From contig CAYJFY010000004.1 of the NCBI GenBank assembly GCA_964369755.1, positions 1 through 64,000 on the forward strand: a stretch of DNA of 64,000 nucleotides, read 5' to 3'. This DNA is from CAUPWF01 sp964369755 (GTDB lineage Bacteria > Bacillota > Clostridia > Lachnospirales > Lachnospiraceae). Shown piece after piece: positions 44,572-52,461 of this stretch. Within the stretch, counting starts at the first letter, position 1. Each line of letters opens with the position of its first letter. The position numbers and the translations under genes are program-made. Under the pieces are notes generated by a model that made no database searches, was not told the DNA's origin, and was given only the letters and a program-made list of their open reading frames with translations.

Positions 44572-45831
44572 ATGAAAACAAGAGCAGTTAGAATGTATGG
44601 AGCAAATGATTTAAGATGTGAGGAGTTTGAATTACCACAGATCAAAGACGATGAAATCCTAGTAAAGGTAATCAGTGATAGTATCTGTATGTCGACTTAT
44701 AAATTAGTGATTCAAGGGAAGGCGCATAAGCGTGCACCTCAAAACATCGATACAAATCCTGTTATCATGGGTCATGAGTTCGCAGGAGACATCGTGGAAG
44801 TCGGTGACAAGTGGAAAGACCAATTCAAACCAGGACAAAAATTTGCCTTACAACCAGCGTTAAACTATAAAGGAAGTTTGGCATCGCCAGGATATTCATA
44901 TGAGTTTTTTGGAGGGGATTGTACATATTGCATCATCCCTCAAGAAGTAATGGAATTGGGTTGTTTATTACCATACGACGGAGATTCTTATTATGAAGCG
45001 TCGTTGGGTGAGCCTATGAGTTGTATCATCGGTGGATTCCATGCGAATTACCACACAAATAAAGTGAATTATGACCATGCAATGGGAACCAAAGTAGATG
45101 GAAATATCATCATCCTAGGTGGTTGTGGACCGATGGGATTGGGTGCGGTTAGCTATTCTCTAAGCATGGAGAACAAGCCAAAGAGAGTGGTTGTTACGGA
45201 TATCAGTGATGAGAGAATTGCAAGAGCAAAAGAAGTAATCTCGGAAGAGAGTGCGAAGGAAAAAGGAATCGAACTCATCTATGTAAATACAGGTGAGACA
45301 GAAGATCCAGTAAAACAATTAATGGACTTGACAAATGGACATGGATATGATGATGTATATGTATACATTCCTTATCGTGAAGTGGCAGAGTTGGGAGACA
45401 AGATTCTTGCGTTTGATGGTTGTTTAAACTTCTTCGCAGGACCTACAGACAACCAATTCACAGCATCAATGAACTTATATAATGTTCACTACACAAGCTC
45501 ACATATCATCGGTACAACAGGTGGAAATACAGACGACCTTGTGGAAGCGATTGAGCGTTCGGCAAAAGGGGAAATCAATCCAGCGGTAATGGTAACTCAT
45601 GTAGGTGGATTGGATAGCGTAGCAGATACAACATTAAACCTGCCAAACATTCCAGGAGGAAAGAAATTAGTTTACACACAATTTGATATGCCACTTACTG
45701 CAATCGATGATTTCGAAGAACTTGGTAAGACAGAGCCGTTATTCGCAAAACTTTATGAGTGCTGCAAGGCGCATAACGGATTATGGAATGGAGACGCAGA
45801 GAAACTATTATTTGAGCACTTTAATGTGTAA
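44572..45831 (+). CDS. zinc-dependent medium-chain dehydrogenase, SorE-like hexitol-phosphate dehydrogenase
   Basis: 419-aa medium-chain dehydrogenase. N-terminal catalytic domain: MSTYKLVIQG and GHEFAGDIVEVGDKW (zinc-region Glu and His). The Rossmann domain starts at IILGGCGPMGLGAVSYS and has an Asp after the second strand (VVTDIS), favouring NAD(H). Length and blocks resemble L-sorbose-1-phosphate reductase (SorE), which interconverts a hexitol phosphate and the 2-keto 1-phosphate at the carbon next to the phosphate. With a mannitol PTS upstream and no MtlD, the likely substrate here is mannitol 1-phosphate (inference). AAAGGAGAAGATTAGA precedes the ATG. Confidence 0.75.
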   Translation: MKTRAVRMYGANDLRCEEFELPQIKDDEILVKVISDSICMSTYKLVIQGKAHKRAPQNIDTNPVIMGHEFAGDIVEVGDKWKDQFKPGQKFALQPALNYKGSLASPGYSYEFFGGDCTYCIIPQEVMELGCLLPYDGDSYYEASLGEPMSCIIGGFHANYHTNKVNYDHAMGTKVDGNIIILGGCGPMGLGAVSYSLSMENKPKRVVVTDISDERIARAKEVISEESAKEKGIELIYVNTGETEDPVKQLMDLTNGHGYDDVYVYIPYREVAELGDKILAFDGCLNFFAGPTDNQFTASMNLYNVHYTSSHIIGTTGGNTDDLVEAIERSAKGEINPAVMVTHVGGLDSVADTTLNLPNIPGGKKLVYTQFDMPLTAIDDFEELGKTEPLFAKLYECCKAHNGLWNGDAEKLLFEHFNV

Positions 45832-45852
45832 GAAAGAAAAGAGGTAATAAAA

Positions 45853-46122
45853 ATGGTAAGTCAAAATCTAGTAATTAAAAATGCATCAGGAATCCACGCA
45901 AGACCAGCGGGAGAATTAGCGAAAATTGCAAAATTTTGTAAATCAGACACATTAATCCTATACAAGGAGAAAGTAATTAATGTGAAGAGTGTAATCAATA
46001 TTATGGCAGCAGGATTGAGACAAGGAACCGAGATTACAGTACAGTGTACTGGCGAGACGGAAGTAGAAGATTTGAAGACAATTGTGGACGCAATCGAGAG
46101 TGGTCTTGGTGAGGAAATTTAA
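45853..46122 (+). CDS. ptsH: phosphocarrier protein HPr
   Basis: 89-aa HPr. His 15 in GIHARPA accepts phosphate from enzyme I, and Ser 46 in VKSVINIM is placed for HPr kinase regulation in catabolite repression. It lies 21 bases after the dehydrogenase gene, at the end of the mannitol locus. No ptsI follows, so it may be the general HPr or a locus-specific one. Confidence 0.93.
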   Translation: MVSQNLVIKNASGIHARPAGELAKIAKFCKSDTLILYKEKVINVKSVINIMAAGLRQGTEITVQCTGETEVEDLKTIVDAIESGLGEEI

Positions 46123-46129
46123 AAATATT

Positions 46130-46158
46130 TTGCAATTGTTAAGCAAATAGGGTATACT
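46130..46158 (+). promoter_or_regulatory. strong consensus-like promoter of a short transcript
   Basis: TTGCAA, 17-base spacer, TATACT, starting 8 bases after ptsH. The terminator at 46227-46249 follows only about 85 bases later, so this promoter would make a short RNA with no plausible reading frame, or read through toward glmS. Confidence 0.5.
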
Positions 46159-46226
46159 TGCAAAGTACATTGAAAATTAAATAGACATCTATACACATAT
46201 ATCTTTGAAACTTATGAAACGTTCAG

Positions 46227-46249
46227 AAACCATCCATAGGGTGGTTTTT
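46227..46249 (+). terminator. rho-independent terminator
   Basis: AAACCATCC-ATA-GGGTGGTTTTT, 9-bp stem with one wobble and T5. It ends the mannitol/HPr transcript or the short RNA started at about 46165. Confidence 0.8.
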
Positions 46250-46257
46250 GAATGTTT

Positions 46258-46266
46258 TGATATAAT
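46258..46266 (+). promoter_or_regulatory. extended -10 promoter for glmS
   Basis: TGATATAAT, an extended -10 element, 21 bases before the ribozyme cleavage site. No good -35 is seen; the transcript would begin near 46273, just ahead of the ribozyme. Confidence 0.5.
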
Positions 46267-46282
46267 AGTTACGAAAACGATA

Positions 46283-46425
46283 CAAAAGCGCCAAGAGCCC
46301 GGACTGCCGGGACGACGAGGAAAAGGGCAATCGAAATATTCGGCGGATACCCTTTCGCACCACTTCTAGTGCGAAACATGAACAACAAATATGCAGGTGA
46401 CTGCAAAACAAAAATTCATGATAGA
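46283..46425 (+). ncRNA. glmS ribozyme (GlcN6P-activated self-cleaving riboswitch)
   Basis: The conserved core is readable: AGCGCCAAGAGCCCGG after a short A-rich leader, then CCGGGACGACGAGG, GGGCAATCGAAATATTCGGCGGATACCC in pieces, and downstream hairpins CGCACCACTTCTAGTGCG (P3-like) and TGCAGGTGACTGCA (P4-like). Self-cleavage should fall between A46287 and G46288, upstream of GCGCC. On binding glucosamine 6-phosphate the ribozyme cuts the glmS mRNA, leading to its decay. It lies about 95 bases before the glmS ATG, as expected. Confidence 0.93.
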
Positions 46426-46520
46426 AGACAAAGATGATTAGAATAGGTTCTATCGATGAAACCCATCAGATAGAAATAAAATAAGAACAAAAATAGAGTA
46501 GAGAACATAGGAGAATAGAT

Positions 46521-48344
46521 ATGTGTGGAATAATAGGATATACAGGTAAGAATCAAGCGGAGAGTATTTTGCTACAGGCATTGGAGACTTTGGAGTACAG
46601 AGGGTATGATAGTGCTGGAATTGCAATTATGGACGAGAAGATTGAGGTGCGAAAGTGTGCAGGACGAGTAGCAGACCTAAGAAAGGTTTGTGCAACAGCA
46701 CCACTAACAGGAAGTTGTGGAATCGGTCATACGAGATGGGCGACTCACGGAGGGGTAACAGATGGAAATGCCCACCCACACAAACGAGGAAAAGTAACCT
46801 TAGTTCATAATGGAATCATCGAGAACTATGCAGAGCTGATTGAGAGATATGACCTAGTGATGGAGTCGGATACGGATACAGAAGTAGCGGCGGCTTGTTT
46901 GGATCGTTATTATCAGGGAGATGTGTTTGCAGCATTTGCAAAATTAGTACGCAAAATCAAGGGGACTTTTGCGCTTGTTGTTATGTTTGAAGATAAGCCA
47001 GGGGTAATCTACGCCATCAGACATGTCAGTCCAGTGGTGGTTGGTGTTGGTGCTGGGGAAAATATTTTGGCATCGGATATTATCGCCGTGAGCCCATATA
47101 CAAAGTCGTATTTTGTCGTGCCAGAGCTTCACATTACAGAATTGCGCGAAGGAAGTGCGAAGGTATATGATCTTCAAGGGCAGGAAGTGGAGCAAGAACT
47201 TTTGACCATTGATTGGGATACCACGCAAGACGGAAAAGGTGGGTATCCATTCTATATGGAGAAAGAGATCATGGAACAGCCAGATGCGATCAGCAGAACC
47301 GTTGACCCAAGATTGGTTGGAGACACCATTGATTTTAGCGCAGACCAAATTCCAGATGAGCTTCTGACAGAGTGTAAACGCATCTGCATCATCGCATGCG
47401 GTACGGCTATGCATGCGGGCTTAGTTGGAAAAAGCCTGATTCAGAGAAGGTTAGGGATCAAGGTAGAGGTGGAAATCGCCTCCGAGTTTCTCTATACACA
47501 TCCAGTCATCGAAGAGGGAACATTGGTCGTTGCAGTGTCACAATCGGGTGAGACCATTGATACACTCGAAGCGTTGAAATATGCGCAAAAAGAGGGCGCA
47601 AAAGCACTCGCAATCGTAAATGTGAAAGAATCTTCTATCGCGAGAACAGCAGATTACGTCATCTACACCAATGCGGGACCAGAGATTGCAGTGGCTAGTA
47701 CCAAGGCATATACGACTCAGGTAGCAATCTTCTATCTTCTTACCTGCAAAATGGCTAGATTGGCTGGAAAAATGACTGCGGAAGAAGAAAAGGCTTATGT
47801 AGAACAGATTCGTTTAATCCCTGAGAAAATCAGCAAAGTGCTAGAGGATAAGGGAGAGATTCATAAGATCACACGCTCAGTAGTGGAAGCAAAAGATGCT
47901 TTCATGATTGGTCGTGGGTTGGATTATGCGGCATTATTAGAGGCATCTCTGAAGCTAAAAGAAGTGGCTTATGTACATTCAGAGGCATATGCGTCTGGAG
48001 AATTAAAACACGGAACCATTGCACTGATTACAGAAGAAACACCAGTGGTTGCATTGGTCACACAAACAAGCCTTAGAAGAAAAGAAATGCTGAATATCAA
48101 AGAAGTCCAAAGTAGAGGCGCAAAAGTCATCGGATTCATCAAGTCATCGTTCTTGGCAGATTCAGACGAAAGCAGCAAGGTAGAAGACTTCCAGACATAT
48201 TATGCATTGCCAGATATGGAAGACGAATTTATGATTATGCCAGCAACAGTAGCATTGCAACTGTTGGCATACTATACATCGGCTGATAGAGGGTTGGATG
48301 TGGATAAACCAAGAAACTTAGCAAAAGTTGTAACTGTAGAATAA
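46521..48344 (+). CDS. glmS: glutamine-fructose-6-phosphate aminotransferase (isomerising)
   Basis: 607-aa GlmS, making glucosamine 6-phosphate for peptidoglycan. N-terminal Ntn glutaminase domain with nucleophile Cys 2 (MCGIIGYTG) and YRGYDSAGIA. Two SIS isomerase domains follow (IACGTAMHAGLVGK; SQSGETIDTLEALK; IGRGLDYAALLEASLKLKE). The end reads RNLAKVVTVE, giving the C-terminal tail that enters the isomerase site. Expression is controlled by the upstream ribozyme. The hairpin repeat at 48379 separates it from the convergent lipoprotein gene. Confidence 0.97.
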   Translation: MCGIIGYTGKNQAESILLQALETLEYRGYDSAGIAIMDEKIEVRKCAGRVADLRKVCATAPLTGSCGIGHTRWATHGGVTDGNAHPHKRGKVTLVHNGIIENYAELIERYDLVMESDTDTEVAAACLDRYYQGDVFAAFAKLVRKIKGTFALVVMFEDKPGVIYAIRHVSPVVVGVGAGENILASDIIAVSPYTKSYFVVPELHITELREGSAKVYDLQGQEVEQELLTIDWDTTQDGKGGYPFYMEKEIMEQPDAISRTVDPRLVGDTIDFSADQIPDELLTECKRICIIACGTAMHAGLVGKSLIQRRLGIKVEVEIASEFLYTHPVIEEGTLVVAVSQSGETIDTLEALKYAQKEGAKALAIVNVKESSIARTADYVIYTNAGPEIAVASTKAYTTQVAIFYLLTCKMARLAGKMTAEEEKAYVEQIRLIPEKISKVLEDKGEIHKITRSVVEAKDAFMIGRGLDYAALLEASLKLKEVAYVHSEAYASGELKHGTIALITEETPVVALVTQTSLRRKEMLNIKEVQSRGAKVIGFIKSSFLADSDESSKVEDFQTYYALPDMEDEFMIMPATVALQLLAYYTSADRGLDVDKPRNLAKVVTVE

Positions 48345-48378
48345 ATAGGAAGCTATGTGTATAGACAATGTACGGAAA

Positions 48379-48422
48379 GGGGACAGTGGAAGGATGAGCT
48401 TTGCTCATATCTCCGCTGTCCC
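48379..48422. repeat. GGGGAC hairpin repeat, copy D
   Basis: GGGGACAGTGGA / TCCGCTGTCCC around AGG-ATGAGC-TTT-GCTCAT-ATC. It lies between convergent glmS and the lipoprotein gene and probably terminates both. Confidence 0.9.
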
Positions 48423-48430
48423 TAATTTGA

Positions 48431-48907
48431 TTATCCGATAATACTAGCCATAACTGCTGCGATTGCTTCAGCATCAGCCACATTATTTGATGATACAGTA
48501 ACATTTACATCGCCCATAGTTGCTGTAGCAACAGAGAACCCACTGTCATCATTCGCTGCCATAACTGCGGTAGCGCCTTCTGTCGCTAAGTCAGCAGTTG
48601 TCAATTCTCCATTGATTCCGTGAAGTTCAGCGTCTTTTAATATTTTAGAGGCTCTTAGGTTGTAGTCTGCTCCATCGAGTTTGAAGTTTACTTCAGCTGT
48701 TTCTTCTGCGATGATGTTGTAAGTAACATCAGTTGCACCTTCTGGAGCATCGATTGTAATTCCTAAATCAGCAAATGCATCTGCATTATCAACTGCTACA
48801 ATTGGATTCTCCATTCCTGCCTCAGCTGGTGCTTCTTCTTTTGGTGCACAAGCAACAAGTGCTACCATACATCCCATAAGTGCTACCATACTTAATAATT
48901 TTTTCAT
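48431..48907 (-). CDS. small lipoprotein of unknown function
   Basis: 158-aa lipoprotein: KK then a hydrophobic stretch and lipobox VACA (Cys 20), mature chain starting CAPKEEAP. The body is acidic and beta-rich (VTYNIIAEETAEVNFKLDGA, YNLRASKIL), reminiscent of the DUF4367-like lipoproteins common in Lachnospiraceae, but I cannot assign a family with certainty. It has its own promoter and is monocistronic. AAAGGTAAGG precedes the ATG. Confidence 0.75.
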   Translation of the reverse strand: MKKLLSMVALMGCMVALVACAPKEEAPAEAGMENPIVAVDNADAFADLGITIDAPEGATDVTYNIIAEETAEVNFKLDGADYNLRASKILKDAELHGINGELTTADLATEGATAVMAANDDSGFSVATATMGDVNVTVSSNNVADAEAIAAVMASIIG

Positions 48908-48963
48908 TTTAATTTACCTTACCTTTGATTAAATTTATCATCATGTAATAATAGTAGATAAAA

Positions 48964-48992
48964 GTATATCATGATTTGCTATATATGTCCAT
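48964..48992 (-). promoter_or_regulatory. promoter of the lipoprotein gene
   Basis: Minus-strand TGGACA, 17-base spacer, TATACT, about 57 bases upstream of the ATG. Confidence 0.6.
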
Positions 48993-49058
48993 GAACTTCA
49001 TAGAGTTCACAGAGGTAAGAGAGTACGAGGAGCCCCTATTTATCAAGGAAAAGCTAAG

Positions 49059-49087
49059 TTTACATCTTGTTTTTTATATGCTATAAT
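49059..49087 (+). promoter_or_regulatory. promoter of asnS
   Basis: TTTACA, 17-base spacer, TATAAT. The leader would be only about 40 bases, too short for a T-box. Confidence 0.75.
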
Positions 49088-49133
49088 ATGCCTAAGATTT
49101 TAGAACGTTTAAAGCAAAACTATTGGAGGGATT

Positions 49134-50525
49134 ATGAAATTTATAACAGTCAAAGAATTATTTAGAGAACAAGAGAAATATATCGGTCAAGAAGTTACAG
49201 TCGGTGGCTGGGTACGCAGTATTAGAGACTCAAAAACTTTTGGATTCATTGTGTTGAATGATGGTAGTTTTTTTGAGCCGATTCAAGTGGTTTATCATGA
49301 TACTATGGAGAACTTTGCAGAGGTATCAAAGCAAAATGTTGGAGCTGCACTTATTGTAAAGGGGAAATTAGTAGCAACACCAGAGGCGAAACAGCCATTT
49401 GAGATTCAAGCAGAGTCTGTTGAAGTCGAGGGGGCATCTGCGCCAGATTATCCATTGCAGAAGAAGAGACATACCCTAGAGTACTTGAGATCTATGTTAC
49501 ATTTAAGACCTAGAACGAATACATTTCAAGCGGTTTTTCGTGTGCGTTCTTTGGTGGCCTTTGCGATTCATCAGTTCTTCCAAGAGCGTGGGTTTGTCTA
49601 TGTTCATACACCAATCATCACTGGAAGTGACTGCGAGGGAGCGGGAGAGATGTTCCGTGTGACAACCATGGATTTGAATGAGATACCAAAGACAAAAGAT
49701 GGCCAGATTGACTATGGACAAGACTTCTTTGGCAAGGAGACAAATTTAACAGTAAGTGGTCAATTGAATGTGGAAACATTTGCACAAGCATTTCGAAATG
49801 TATATACATTTGGACCGACGTTTAGAGCGGAAAATTCAAATACAACGCGACATGCAGCAGAGTTTTGGATGATTGAGCCAGAAATTGCATTTGCGGATCT
49901 AAAAGATGATATGATGCTTGCAGAGAGCATGTTGAAATACGTGATTCGTTACGTGTTGGAACAGGCGCCAGAAGAGATGAACTTCTTTAATTCTTTTGTG
50001 GATAAGGGATTGATCGATCGATTGAATCTAGTAGTACAATCTGAATTTGCACATGTGACATACACGGAAGCAATTGAGATTTTAGAAAAGAACAATGAGA
50101 AGTTTGAATATAAGGTTTCATGGGGAGCAGATCTGCAGACAGAGCATGAGAGATATTTGACTGAGGAAGTATTCAAACGTCCTGTATTTGTGACAGATTA
50201 TCCAAAAGATATCAAGGCTTTTTATATGAAGATGAACGACGATGGAAAAACAGTTGCTGCGATGGACTGCTTGGTTCCGGGAATCGGAGAGATTATTGGT
50301 GGAAGTCAAAGAGAAGATGATTATGACAAATTGAGCAAGCGAATGAAGGAAATGGATTTGAATCAAGACGATTATGATTTTTACATGGATCTTCGTAAAT
50401 ACGGAACCACACAGCATGCTGGATTTGGATTGGGATTTGAGCGTTGTGTGATGTACTTAACCGGGATGTCTAATATCCGTGATGTAGTACCTTTCCCGAG
50501 AACAGTGGGGAATTGCGATCTATAG
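49134..50525 (+). CDS. asnS: asparaginyl-tRNA synthetase
   Basis: 463-aa class IIb synthetase charging tRNA-Asn. The N-terminal OB-fold anticodon domain (about 1-105; VGGWVRSIRDSKTFGFIVLN) is followed by the catalytic core with motif 2 FRAENSNTTRHAAEFWMIEP and motif 3 GFGLGFERCVMYLTGMSNIR. These Asn-type signatures separate it from AspRS and LysRS. The start follows TTGGAGGGATT. Confidence 0.97.
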   Translation: MKFITVKELFREQEKYIGQEVTVGGWVRSIRDSKTFGFIVLNDGSFFEPIQVVYHDTMENFAEVSKQNVGAALIVKGKLVATPEAKQPFEIQAESVEVEGASAPDYPLQKKRHTLEYLRSMLHLRPRTNTFQAVFRVRSLVAFAIHQFFQERGFVYVHTPIITGSDCEGAGEMFRVTTMDLNEIPKTKDGQIDYGQDFFGKETNLTVSGQLNVETFAQAFRNVYTFGPTFRAENSNTTRHAAEFWMIEPEIAFADLKDDMMLAESMLKYVIRYVLEQAPEEMNFFNSFVDKGLIDRLNLVVQSEFAHVTYTEAIEILEKNNEKFEYKVSWGADLQTEHERYLTEEVFKRPVFVTDYPKDIKAFYMKMNDDGKTVAAMDCLVPGIGEIIGGSQREDDYDKLSKRMKEMDLNQDDYDFYMDLRKYGTTQHAGFGLGFERCVMYLTGMSNIRDVVPFPRTVGNCDL

Positions 50526-50567
50526 AATCCAGAAACTGCAGGATATCAATCAGGAGGACGGTGGCTT

Positions 50568-51257
50568 ATGAATATTTTAGTTGTAGACGACGAAAGAGAA
50601 ATTGCGGATGTAGTAGAGTTATATTTAAAGAGCGACGATTATGATGTGGTGAAATGTTACAGAGGCAAAGAGGCACTAGACTGTATTGAAGAAACGAAGT
50701 TCGATCTGGCAATTTTAGATGTAATGCTGCCAGATATCGATGGATTTACAATTTTGAAGAAGATAAGAGAAAAACATACGTTTCCAGTGTTGATGTTGAC
50801 AGCAAAGACAGAATACATGGATCGTATCAATGGATTGACGATGGGGGCGGACGATTATATAGCCAAGCCATTTAATCCATTGGAGCTGGTGGCGCGTGTG
50901 AAGGCGCAACTGAGGAGGTCGAATCAATATAATGAAGGCGGAAAAGAAGTGGAGGAAATCATTGATTTCGCTGGACTGGTATTGAATCGAGAATCTCATG
51001 AGTGTTTTTATAATGAGAAATTACTGACGTTAACGCCGATTGAGTTTGACATTCTGTGGTTGTTGTGTGAAAACCGTGGAAAGGTAATTAGCTCAGAACA
51101 ATTATTTGAAAGTGTTTGGGGAGAAAAATACTATAAAAATAGCAATAATACGGTAATGGTTCATATTCGGCATCTAAGAGAAAAGATGAGTGGACCAGCG
51201 GGCAAGTCGGACTTTATAAAGACAGTGTGGGGGGTAGGTTATAAAGTTGAAGAATAA
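50568..51257 (+). CDS. OmpR/VanR-type response regulator
   Basis: 229-aa regulator. Receiver domain with DDE at 7-9, phospho-acceptor Asp 51 (LAILDVMLPDIDGF) and Lys in IAKPFNPLELVARVKAQ. The C-terminal winged helix (about 130-229) has LTPIEFDILWLLCENRGKVI and NTVMVHIRHLREKM. It resembles VanR of glycopeptide-resistance systems and its housekeeping relatives. The 3' end overlaps the histidine kinase gene by 11 bp. The targets are not visible here. Confidence 0.9.
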   Translation: MNILVVDDEREIADVVELYLKSDDYDVVKCYRGKEALDCIEETKFDLAILDVMLPDIDGFTILKKIREKHTFPVLMLTAKTEYMDRINGLTMGADDYIAKPFNPLELVARVKAQLRRSNQYNEGGKEVEEIIDFAGLVLNRESHECFYNEKLLTLTPIEFDILWLLCENRGKVISSEQLFESVWGEKYYKNSNNTVMVHIRHLREKMSGPAGKSDFIKTVWGVGYKVEE

Positions 51258-52371
51258 GTACAGGAAGTTACGACTTAGTATCTTGATTCAGACGGCTCTC
51301 ATTACAGCGTTCACCTTATTTATTGGTCAGATTCTCTTTCAAATCCTGCAAGATGTCGGGATGAATGACTATTTCTTGCATTTTGTGGTCAGAGTATTTT
51401 CCGTATTTGGCGTTGGTGAAAACGATGCGATGATAATCTATCAAACATTTGTGGAGCAGAATGCCAATCTACTGATATTCGTTGGGTATTTAACCCTGTT
51501 CTGTGTATTCTTCTATATTGCACTGGCGCAGATGACAAATTACCTCAACCAAGTAGAGAATGGAATTGATAATATTGTTTCTGACTCTATGGAGCCGGTG
51601 CAACTATTTCCAGAATTAGCACCTATTGAAGAACGTTTGAATAAGATTAAGATGAATCTGAAACAGCAGGAATTGGAGGCGCAAGAGAGCGAGCGCCGAA
51701 AAAATGAACTAGTTGTTTTTTTGGCCCATGATTTGAAGACGCCACTAACATCCATTCTAGCATACCTAACAATCTTGGAAACTAGACCTCAAATGTCAGA
51801 GGAAGAGCGTGCAAAATATACGAATATTTCCTTGCAAAAAGCTGTGCGACTGGGTGAACTTATCAATGAGTTTTTTGAGATTACAAAATTCAACCTTCAA
51901 GACATAAATTTAGAAAAACATCCACTAGATATTGCGATGATGTTGGAACAAATCGCGGACGAATTATATGGGGTGCTTCGAGAGAAGGCTTTAGAGTGTA
52001 AGGTGGATATAGAGGAAACCTTGGTTGTAGAAGGTGATGCAGACAAGCTTGCACGTGTATTTGACAATATATTGAGAAATGCAGTTGCATACTGTTATGC
52101 GCATACAGAGATAGAAATTCATGCATCCTATGAAGGAGATCAGGTGAAAATTGTCTTTGTGAATCAAGGTAAGACCATTCCGGAAGAGAAATTATATACG
52201 ATATTTGAGAAGTTCTATCGAATCGATGATTCACGCTCTAGTATCACTGGAGGGGCTGGACTTGGACTTGCAATCTCGAAAGAGATTATAGAACTACACG
52301 GAGGCAATATCTACGCAGAAAGCGAAGAGGAACAGACGAGATTCATCGTCTTGCTACCAAGGATAAAATAA
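51247..52371 (+). CDS. VanS-type sensor histidine kinase
   Basis: 374-aa membrane kinase. Transmembrane segments at about 12-34 and 74-95 enclose a short external loop of some 38 residues. HisKA has FLAHDLKTPLTSILAYL with His 161, and HATPase_c has NAVAYCYAHTEI and GLGLAISKEIIELHGG. The start is TTG at 51247, inside the response-regulator gene, behind GGGGTAGG; no ATG is available before the membrane segments. VanS-like by sequence pattern, but no vanHAX-type genes are in the window, so a cell-envelope role is more likely than resistance. Confidence 0.88.
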   Translation: MKNKYRKLRLSILIQTALITAFTLFIGQILFQILQDVGMNDYFLHFVVRVFSVFGVGENDAMIIYQTFVEQNANLLIFVGYLTLFCVFFYIALAQMTNYLNQVENGIDNIVSDSMEPVQLFPELAPIEERLNKIKMNLKQQELEAQESERRKNELVVFLAHDLKTPLTSILAYLTILETRPQMSEEERAKYTNISLQKAVRLGELINEFFEITKFNLQDINLEKHPLDIAMMLEQIADELYGVLREKALECKVDIEETLVVEGDADKLARVFDNILRNAVAYCYAHTEIEIHASYEGDQVKIVFVNQGKTIPEEKLYTIFEKFYRIDDSRSSITGGAGLGLAISKEIIELHGGNIYAESEEEQTRFIVLLPRIK

Positions 52372-52399
52372 AAAAGTCAAAAAATTTCCGTCAAACAAA

Positions 52400-52445
52400 G
52401 GGGGACGGGGGAAGGATGAGCTTCGCTCATATCTCCCCCGTCCCC
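52400..52445. repeat. GGGGAC hairpin repeat, copy E
   Basis: GGGGACGGGGGA pairs perfectly with TCCCCCGTCCCC around AGG-ATGAGC-TTC-GCTCAT-ATC. CCGTCAAACAAAG precedes it as in copy C. It lies between the convergent kinase and prs-like genes. Confidence 0.92.
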
Positions 52446-52461
52446 TTATTGGCGTGATTAA

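Noticed and set aside
46223..46411. Minus-strand 62-codon open frame across the glmS leader
   Set aside because: It covers the conserved glmS ribozyme core and a terminator, which explain the sequence fully.
49088..49133. Possible T-box leader for asnS
   Set aside because: Distance from the consensus promoter to the ATG is only about 45 bases and no specifier or T-box sequence is present.
50568..52371. Vancomycin resistance operon
   Set aside because: Only the regulatory pair is present, with no ligase or dehydrogenase genes; housekeeping neighbours.
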